From: Apostichopus japonicus
Lineage: Eukaryota > Echinodermata > Holothuroidea > Aspidochirotida > Stichopodidae
Length of the DNA stretch: 64,000 nt
Reading direction: 5' to 3'
Assembly: GCF_037975245.1 (NCBI RefSeq)
Contig: NC_092580.1
Span: 32,825,001 to 32,889,000 of the forward strand
Below, in pieces: positions 56,199 to 64,000 of this stretch. Below the pieces are notes generated by a model. That model made no database searches and had not been told where the DNA came from. It saw only the letters and a list, made by a program, of their open reading frames with translations. A program made the translations under genes and the position numbers. Numbering within the stretch: the first letter of the stretch is position 1; each line of letters opens with the position of its first letter.

Positions 56199-59100
56199 AT
56201 GAAGTTCTCTCTGGTCATGGTGCTGTGCCTGTGCGCAAGCGCACTGCCCCAACAGAGGAAGAGAAGGGATAGGAACAGTTACTGACAGAATTTTACTCTA
56301 TTATGTGAAGAACTTTGACAAATGAAACTTAAAAATTGTTGGATATGAAAGTATTATGTCATTTAAATTTTGAAAATGTCTATAGAACTAACGGCGACGG
56401 GGTATCTCGTAATGTTAACTAAAGTCTTACAAAAATCTAGCACACAGCAAACAGAAGATTGCCAGACTAAGGAACACATTCGTATGTGTTTGTCTTTAAC
56501 CTGTATCTCTTATACGTTGGTTATAGACATGTACGATCATTGTTGCTATGCTTGACCGATCTCTAGTGCAATAGATCAGCTCCAGTGGCGTAGCCAGGAT
56601 TTTTTCAGTGGGGGGGGGGGCGCTGGGGGGCTTGAACATTTCCTGGGGGGGCTTGACCATTTTCTTGTTACTATCTAAGCGGAGCGCCACCATTGGTTGG
56701 CGCGCAGCGTACCAAAAATATTTAGCTAAAAAGGCCTCCTAGATCGTTGGAAATGACACTTCCCAGGCCTTCTAAGCTGCTCTAAAGTTTTCTCAACATC
56801 CTTTATTTTGAGATCCCATGTTTTGATATGGTCATCAAATAGTTTAGTGAAATAGAAAAAAAAAACAATCTGGTAAGTTACTTTGAATTTCAAATAATTC
56901 AGAAATATCATGACATATCTTTTGTGAGTTTGACATCGGTATTGACATTTTTCGACAAATCTGCAAATTGCGCGTGGAAAATAAAGAAAGATTGACTGGG
57001 CTTTCAGCCAAGTAACATACTGAAATGACCGAACTATATTTCAAACTGACATCAAAGATTGCGTCTGAAATATTATTAGGGTGATAGACTGATTGGTCGA
57101 CAGTGGCGGAGCTAGGGGTATTGGTCAGGAGGGCGAGAATGGCCTGTAGGGGCGCTTTTGACACTATCTAAGCGGAGCGCCACCACAGTTTGGCGCAGAG
57201 CGTACAGAATTTTTTTGAGTAAAAATATTCTCTAGATCGCTGGAAATGACCCTTTCCGAGTCTTGCTAATTTGCAGATAAACGAAGAATAAATATGTGTC
57301 ATCGCCATTTGTGACAAGTCGGAAGTTTATATGGGTGTTGAAAGTACATGCGCTTCATCACAATCCCTGTGGTATCTTTGTGAGTGCTCATGTTTTCGAG
57401 AAAAAAATAGATAAAAAATCCCGTACAGTTCTTGGAAAGAGTTTCGTACAACAGAATTAAGTGCCGATAATTTAAATACCGCCGTACGTTAGAGCATTTT
57501 GTCAGTAAACTACACCAACAAAATGTGACAAATGTCAATAGGTAGATGAGAGTGCAATAAAAAAGTCAATAATCGCGAATAAGTAAAGAGTGCTAACAAG
57601 CTGAAAAGGGCTCCAGCAGTCCATTTGAGTCCGTCCCTGACTGTTTGGACACTCCGCCACTATAGGCCCGGTATTTCTCAGCGATAGTGTTGTCTCCTTT
57701 CTTGAAAATTTGTTTTTTAGCGGTTTTAGGAGCATCAGGGTACGTCCCAGAAGTGAAAACCTGATTGAAAATGTAACAGGGTATCGAGGCAATGACGCGA
57801 CCAATGATGTGAGAAACACGTGTATGATGTCAGCATTTTTTACCTTTTAATATCTTCTTTGGCATTCAAGTACCTGGAAACCACCATTCTATAAGGGTAT
57901 AGTATTGCTCACTAGCTTGTTTGATCAGTTAATGCGCACTGGTTACAAGATACTGATTGGCTGTTTGTATTAGTATTTATTTGTATGTTGGGGATTATGG
58001 ATATTATAAAAACGAGTGATAAAGGCAAAGTTTGACCGAACAGTCGAACACACAGATTCAGTAGAAACATTATGTGTGTTGTAGTCTTGTAGAGCAGGAA
58101 CTATATTATTCGACGGTCGTTAACATGCGTTTTCAGTACAGTGCGACTACTGTAGACTTCTCGGCCTATGCGCTATGTCACGTCAGGTTTTTCAGCAACT
58201 ATAGCCTACTGCCGGTCCGCGGTCGAAGGGTCGTTCATGAGTGGTCATCATAGAGATTCGAGACCAATCAGACCAATGATATATTTTTCGCACATGTAAT
58301 TTTTTTTCGACACCCAAAATCCCAGTGGGGGCGACTGGGGGGGGGGCGACAAGCTTTCATGGGGGCTGTCGCCCCCCACGCCCCCCCCCCGTAGCTACGC
58401 CACTGATCAGCTCGTATGTGTTTCAACCTTTATCCTGACTATACTGCCCGTTCTCTTGTCTATAACCTGTATCTCTTATACGTTGTTTTATGTAGACCTG
58501 TGCGATCATTGTTACTATGCTTGATCGATCCCTAGTGCAATAGATCAGCTCGTATGTGTTTCAACCTTTATCCTGACTATACTGCCCGTTCTCTTGTCTA
58601 TAACCTGTATCTCTTATACGTTGTTTTATGTAGACCTGTGCGATCATTGTTACTATGCTTGATCGATCCCTAGTGCAATAGATCAGCTCGTATGTGTTTT
58701 AACTTTTATCCTGACTTTACTGCACGTTCTCTTGTCTTTAACCTGTATCTCTTATACGTTGTTTCATATAGACGTGTACGATTATTGTTACTATGCCTGA
58801 CCGATCCCTAGTGCAATAGATCCGCTCGTATGTGTTTTAACTTTTATCCTGACTATACTGTACATTCTCTTGTCTTTCTTTGCTTAAAACAGCGGTAGAT
58901 TCTGAATCACTAAAGAAAGATTTTGAAAGATTTCTAGAAGACACCAATCAGAGAACAGCACTCAATGACGTCACTGACAGATGTTCTTCCATTCGTCGAA
59001 GATGCGTCGAATCAGGGCAACTTTTCAAACGAAACGTAGTCTGCGCTAGTAACATGAAAAGATACATGAACTCGTGTCATTTGCAGATAAGGTCATGTGA

Positions 59101-62100
59101 CCTTTTGGAACAATCGGGAGACGAACTCCAACAGAAACGGTGCCTTTGGATAGAAGTTCCGGACGGTAAGCGTTCGACAAAAAAAGTTTACCCCGTTAAT
59201 CAAAATAGCCATTTAATAGTTTTCAAGCATGAGAAGAATCGACTCCGAGTCAGTGAGTCAACTCGACTCCAAGATAAATTGAATCGTTAGAACTCTGATA
59301 CATGATAATATGAGTTCTCGCTCCTACTCCTTCTCTTCCCATGGGCAACAGAAGAGGTATTCCTGCTATCTTGAACTCATTTATTACAAGTTTGTTTGTC
59401 TTCACTGAAGCAATATAGCTAAATCTGGTACAGCGAAATACGATACAACTTATCCAACAGTTTGATGCATACAACCACGTGTACAAAATACATCATGTAA
59501 ACCTACAGCTAATAGATGGTTAGTTAATTCTATCATATCACTTTCCACGATAGAAATTCGAGACGGCGGTTAATTCATGGTGGGATATGAACTGCAAAGA
59601 AGGAGGAAAGTAAACGAAACCCCTCTCTGAAACTACAATGTTAGAACACAAAACAATAACTATAGGTTTTGACATTTCCAAACACAATGTCAGATCCTCT
59701 CCCTATACGCTCACCCCATCTACCACTCTCCTGTTCTCAACCCCTCGTACGTAATGCAGTCTCTGTCTTTGAAATATGTGTGGTGTTTGAAAGAGGTGGG
59801 TAAAAGGGGGGAAGAAGTTGTCATTGTCATTTTTTCATCTTTGTTACATTCTATACCATAGTATGTCTTTAGCTTCTATTTATTTCTTGTTTCTGTTACT
59901 CAATAACAAGATGGCGATAATGGTGACGACAGCAGCGGGAGAAACAGCAAGGAAACAAATAGTAAAAGTAAGGATGAAGATAGTGACGTCACGGGTAGCG
60001 ATAGTAAAATTGACGGAAAAAGTGAAGGTAAACATCTTATTTAATACATATCGTAGAATCTGTAAAAAGTAAATATAAATATATATATATATATTTATAT
60101 ATATATATATATATGTATATGTATATATGCATCGTTAAGCCGACAACACACTGCCCTGCTGATCGCGATCTGACGGGTGGGGCGCAACCACGTATATTTC
60201 TGGGGGCTTAAATCTGCAGGTTTACATCAGTGGGGCTACCCCTGCCCCCCCCCCCTCACTAGCAGACAGGATATTACAACATTTCTAGTGTATAAATAGA
60301 ACACATGCTTATACGGTACAACCTTAACAGTCGGTCGTAAATTGATTCAAAAAGTTGCAAAATATAGCACCGTTTTGCATCTTAGCGCCCTCCACTAATT
60401 TACCCAAATATCTCAAAAGAGGGGGCTAAGTCCCTCAGGTTTACATCAATGGGGCTACCCCCTCACTAGCAGACAGGATATTACAACATTTCTAGTGTAC
60501 AAATATATCACATGCGTATGCGGTACAACCTTAACAGTCGGTCGTAAATTGATTCAAAAAGTTGCAAAATATAGCACCATCTTGCATATATGCACGCTCC
60601 ATTTTAACCAAATTTCTCAGAAGTCTGCTTCAGTCGTAGAATAACAACATCTATCGTTTTCCCGACTGGCAGACTACAGTGTGCGAGGGTCACGACGATT
60701 GTAGTCAGTCGTACGACGATAGGTTCTTTGGCGATTATAATAACCTAGCTAGGCTACTATATATACATTCACCCCATCTACCACCCTACTGTTCTCAAAC
60801 CCTCGTAGGTAATGCAGCCTCTGTCTTTGACATTTGTGGGTGTTTAGTAGGGGGAAAGAAGTTTCATTACCAATAATAATAATATTAAAGTGAAAACGTT
60901 ATGCTAACATACATTGCGATATGCCATCCAGGGCCGTATTTACTTTGTTATGAGAATGGCATGGCACAGGCAGACAGCTAAGCTACTACATTCAATATGA
61001 GCTGGGTCTTTTCCGTCTTGTTGTTGTTTAGTCGGATTGTATAAACGGTCGGCTTTCTATTGTATTGATGCTGAAACTCAAACACAATATTCGCAGTAAT
61101 CACCCACTGATCAAGGCATGTGTCCCAAACAATGAAAGGCAAAAATCGCCACTCAGTTTCATTCTCAGATATGAAGAATTATATAGATATTGCAGACTAA
61201 TATCGCAAATTGTGATTTTGTATTTTTTTAATCCTAAAGGTCGCAGCAGCTCAGAGAATACATTTACTTCAAATTATGAAGATTTCTCCTTGATATGTGA
61301 GTTTTTTTTTTAAGGATCAGTAATCAGAGGCGGTTAACCCCCCCCCCACCCCTCCCCCGCCATCTTCCTCCACCTGCCTTTGTGAATATTTGTGACCAAA
61401 TAAATGAACATGCTCTCACTCGTAAATAAGAATTGCACCTTGTGGTTAATAAATCCTTGCTTTTTCTTCACCTACAGAGCATGTAAAAAAGTGCTTCTTT
61501 TTTTGTTTGTAGCAAAGGCATATGTGGTAAAGATTGCAGAGACGGTCATTTCTTTTTATATCAGGGAGCTTCGTCCCTCAAATCAAACTTACAGTTCCCA
61601 TTGCTCATCAAGGATGGTACAAGCCCACCCCCCCCCCCCACCACCCAACCAAAGCACACCCTCCTTCTTCCCGATTCAGTCCTCATCCCGTGTTTCCTAA
61701 CGAATAACATTTTCATTATCTCTTTAAAATTAGTCTCAAGCAGTGATGAAGAAGATGCTTTGACTCCTACAGGTAAGAGGCACTCCTCCTCTCTTCTGAT
61801 CCCCCTCCCCCTACCCCACCCTCTCTGAGCCACTGGCGGATCCAAGGGGGGCCAAGGGGGGCCATGCCCCCCAAAGCTGAGCCAAAAAGTGTTTCCGAAC
61901 ATCCGATAAATCATATGATTGGAAATTAAAAAAATCGAGAGGAATAGCAGTGGTAGACTAGTCTAAACCTTTTCGTTTTCTGGTTTAAAATTAAATGCAG
62001 AGCTCCCAACTGACCCGCAATTCGCGGGAATTAGACCCGCAGTCTAACACCCAAACCCGCTGACCCGCACAAGCGTCCGAAAAAAACCGCATTGTAATTG

Positions 62101-63244
62101 TCAAGTATACATAAAAAAATTTGCATCAAATTTTGACTTAGCAACCATCATTTCTTTAGCATTGAGCATAATAGAGTATAAAACCTCCTTTACAGCATCA
62201 TTTGAACCTTTGAATTGGGGCGAGCAGCGAACATTCTCATGCCACGGGAAAGAATGAATTATCACCTACTATTCAATTTATTGATGTTACACACAAAAAA
62301 ATGCATATTTCTCAGAAAATTTTGGGTGACAAAAGCCTTTCTAAGTGCCACCATTTTACATGTAGGCATCACCAGGATTCAAAAAAAATTCAATAGGGGA
62401 GGGGGACACCCCCTCCCCTTATACCCCTCCCCCAGGATTCGTGGCATGGACCAGCATTTGCCTTCTCAAGAGTTGGGAGCTATGTAAATGTATGAGCATG
62501 AGGATTTACAGTTTAACACCATTTTGCAGTTACAGGCTGGTTATAAGAAATTTATAACCAATGAGAAATAAAATTTCTTGAGAAAGATGATCCCAACTTT
62601 GTTTTATAAATATTTTTGAAAATTACACCTGGGAAACATTTTTTTTAGAAGTAAATTAACATCACCATTGTACACTTTTGTCGCACCAAATTGCATCTGA
62701 GGGCATTCAGCAATAGAAAATTTTCCAAAGGGGAGGGGGGCAACCCCTCCCCTTAGACCCTCCCCCATATCACTCTAATGCCACTTTGGCCCCTCCCAAA
62801 CAAAGGCCCTTGATCCGCCAGTGCCTCTCTCTATCTCTCTATCTCCCTATGTATCGTTCAGTCAAGTCCACTCCATCAAGTAAACTAAACATTATGCGAT
62901 TTCATCGTAAAGGTCTAGGTATCATACTTGAACTACATTCAAGCTTTTGATTTATTTTTATTTTTCAAAACTATTTTGTCACTCTTCTTTTTTATAAAAT
63001 GTTATGAAATATTCTAAAGCCTCAATTCTTGTGTGAAAACATTATTTTTCTTTACTTTCTTTATTTATAAATGTATATATTATGCAATGACGTCACTATT
63101 TTAAGGTCTGTTTTTCATTCATAGTAGTATTTTGAACTTAAAATAACCAATGAGAAACTTTACCATCTTCTGAACAAAAAATGTTCATTTTCTTCAAATA
63201 TTTTTTTACTGCAGATAACGATAGGGATAGGGATGGTCAAAGAG
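56199..63244 (+). CDS. Unrecognised secreted protein: six-Cys domain and mini-exon S/D-rich tail
   Basis: Six exons are proposed, all joined in phase 1: 56199-56277, 58893-59165, 59911-60027, 61240-61296, 61734-61772 and 63215-63244; the gene continues beyond the window. Exon 1 encodes a signal peptide, MKFSLVMVLCLCASA, then LPQQRKRRDRN, with a basic furin-like site. Its donor is weak (AACA|gttact), but an acceptor-like ccatgcag precedes the ATG, hinting at a 5' UTR exon. Exon 2 is helix-rich (ESLKKDFERFLEDTNQRT) with six cysteines spaced C-x6-C-x12-C-x10-C-x6-C-x14-C. Exons 3-6 encode a disordered tail rich in S, D, E, G and K (DGDNGDDSSGRNS, DSDVTGSDSK, SSSDEEDAL, DNDRDRDGQR). I do not recognise the family; a cytokine-like ligand or a secreted matrix phosphoprotein are guesses only. 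Confidence 0.65.
56583..58405. mobile_element. hAT-like transposon, 1823 bp, inserted in the 138-bp repeat
   Basis: The left end is cagtggcgtagccagg and the right end gtagctacgccactg. The duplicated target atcagctc lies at 56575-56582 and 58406-58413. The subterminal block ctaagcggagcgccaccat, and then ggaaatgacacttcccaggc, match the families at 34110 and 45967. No transposase was recognised in any frame. Confidence 0.9.
57101..57661. mobile_element. Possible second copy nested in the 1.8-kb hAT-like element
   Basis: The left end cagtggcggagctagg restarts the family sequence, including ctatctaagcggagcgccac and a second ctctagatcgctggaaatg block. The right end ctccgccact is inverted to it. 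No 8-bp duplication flanks it, so a nested insertion followed by loss, or an internal duplication, are both possible. Confidence 0.45.
60071..60129. repeat. TA-rich microsatellite
   Basis: Alternating AT tract with a few interruptions, 44 bp after the exon 3 donor. Confidence 0.9.
60217..60620. repeat. Tandem duplication, ~218-bp unit, about 1.9 copies
   Basis: Units start at 60217 and 60435, each with caggtttacatca(g/a)tggggc, ctcactagcagacagg and acagtcggtcgtaaattgat. They differ by a C run and single bases. Confidence 0.9.
61831..62823. mobile_element. TIR element, 993 bp, in an intron of the secreted-protein gene
   Basis: The left end cactggcggatccaaggg and the right end cccttgatccgccagtg are inverted. 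The interior has two C/G-rich cruciform-like blocks and caccaaattgcatctgag, the inverse of a block in the MITE at 20823. Flanks (ctctgagc and cctctctc) do not give a clean 8-bp duplication. Confidence 0.7.
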
Positions 63245-64000
63245 GTAAGTCAAAGTGAAATGTTAATGTATGTTATCAGGTTGTCATGGTAATTAAAATG
63301 TATATGCTAAAATGATGCTAGATGGGAAATTAGTTACAGTGATATAGTTAAACTGTCTACGCATGCGCAATACTGTTAACGCTATGGCGGACAGAAGGCT
63401 TCCATTTTTTATTGAACAACATTAATGGAAGTATGAAAAGTAGACAAACAAGATGGAATACCTCACTGGACCCATGCTGGACGTGCGTAAAGGGAATAGC
63501 GATAGAGAATGGCTCATTTTACCGCTCTATGGGACGTTATATGAACTTAGTGGTAAAACCGATGCTACTTTTTTTTCATTTTTCCTTCCCCGTTTTTTCT
63601 GAAATTTCGTAAAGTCACTTAATTTACGACACTGAGTTCGTGCTTGGTACCATCTTCAAAATTTATGAAAAAGGTTATGACGGCTGACAACACTGTATAA
63701 ATATACGGGATACGCAAAAAACCAAGGCTGTAGCTGACCCAGAGAGACCTTACATAGACTTCGCACTCATCCTATTATATTGCTATTTTATCAATGAGTG
63801 AAAACAATTCCAAGGTAACAGGTAGCACAAAGGGGCATGACTTCTCCATCTCTATCTCTCACACCTGATCGGATAGACCAGTGATATAAATAGCACCTCC
63901 CTGGATAAACCATAAAAACGCCATGTTTACACATGGTTCAAGATCTACTGAGACCCCCCCCCCTCCCCTTCTTCAGCACGTCCCTATACTGTCTCCATTA
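63245..64000. other. Non-coding stretch to the window end
   Basis: Presumably intron of the secreted-protein gene. No further phase-1 exon with convincing splice sites was seen. C run near 63955-63963. Confidence 0.4.

Larger units (their letters stand above)
56478..58892 (+). repeat. 138-bp tandem repeat in intron 1 of the secreted-protein gene
   Basis: Unit starts (atcagctcgtatgtg) lie at 58406, 58544, 58682 and 58820, exactly 138 bp apart. A partial earlier unit (56478-56582) lies on the other side of the 1.8-kb transposon. The last, partial unit ends at the splice acceptor of exon 2, so its ttctcttgtctttctttgc tract serves as the acceptor's pyrimidine tract. Confidence 0.93.
59705..60870. 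repeat. Local duplication around exon 3 of the secreted-protein gene
   Basis: About 110 bp at 59705-59820 and 60763-60870 share caccccatctaccac, ctgttctcaa, ccctcgta and taatgcag(t/c)ctctgtctttga. Exon 3 lies just after the first copy. No exon-like remnant was found after the second. Confidence 0.7.

Noticed and set aside
57101-57661. Clean nested hAT insertion
   Set aside because: Ends are inverted for only ~10 bp and no 8-bp duplication flanks them, so it is kept only as a weak feature.

Overview
The window is animal nuclear DNA: spliced genes with GT/AG junctions, long AT-rich introns, and many non-LTR retrotransposons, a Penelope-like element, tRNA-derived SINEs and short inverted-repeat DNA transposons. 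Long G/C homopolymers recur. The protein relatives I recognise and the repeat mix suggest a marine deuterostome, most likely an echinoderm and perhaps a sea cucumber. That placement is inference. No prokaryotic operon, CRISPR array, rRNA or convincing functional tRNA gene was seen.

Four host loci can be supported. (1) 1-2325 (+): the last three coding exons of a gene resembling uncharacterised SAMD3-like proteins. (2) 41250-44583 (+): a complete five-exon EXD1-like gene, a 3'-5' exonuclease-domain protein linked to piRNA biogenesis. (3) 47436-52253 (-): the last four coding exons of NAA10, the catalytic subunit of N-terminal acetyltransferase A; the exons for its first ~60 residues were not found. 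(4) 56199-63244 and beyond (+): a gene I do not recognise, read as a signal peptide, a basic cleavage-like site, a six-cysteine domain, and a hydrophilic tail built from tiny exons of 117, 57, 39 and 30 bp, all phase 1-1. It is the best candidate here for something undescribed.

Mobile DNA fills much of the rest. A nearly full-length CR1/L2-type LINE lies at 9059-14042 (-) between 10-bp target duplications; its ORF1 has a PHD-like finger and an SGNH-hydrolase-like domain. Decayed LINE copies lie at 20667-21790 (-), 22244-26406 (+) and 31029-32030 (-). At 33045-39960 there is a three-layer nest: a Penelope-like element (RT plus GIY-YIG) split by a hAT-like transposon (34110-39301, 8-bp target duplication), which itself holds a LINE with a PHD finger, endonuclease, RT and a 2A-like motif. 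The same hAT-like family recurs at 20823-21185, 45967-46188 and 56583-58405, each with an 8-bp duplication, plus remnants. Hammerhead-ribozyme-like motifs occur at 39811, 48011, 45085 and 14963.

The remaining stretches are AT-rich, with local tandem repeats, foldbacks and microsatellites and no supportable gene. The four host loci show no sign of acting in one pathway; EXD1 in a transposon-dense region fits only the general piRNA theme.
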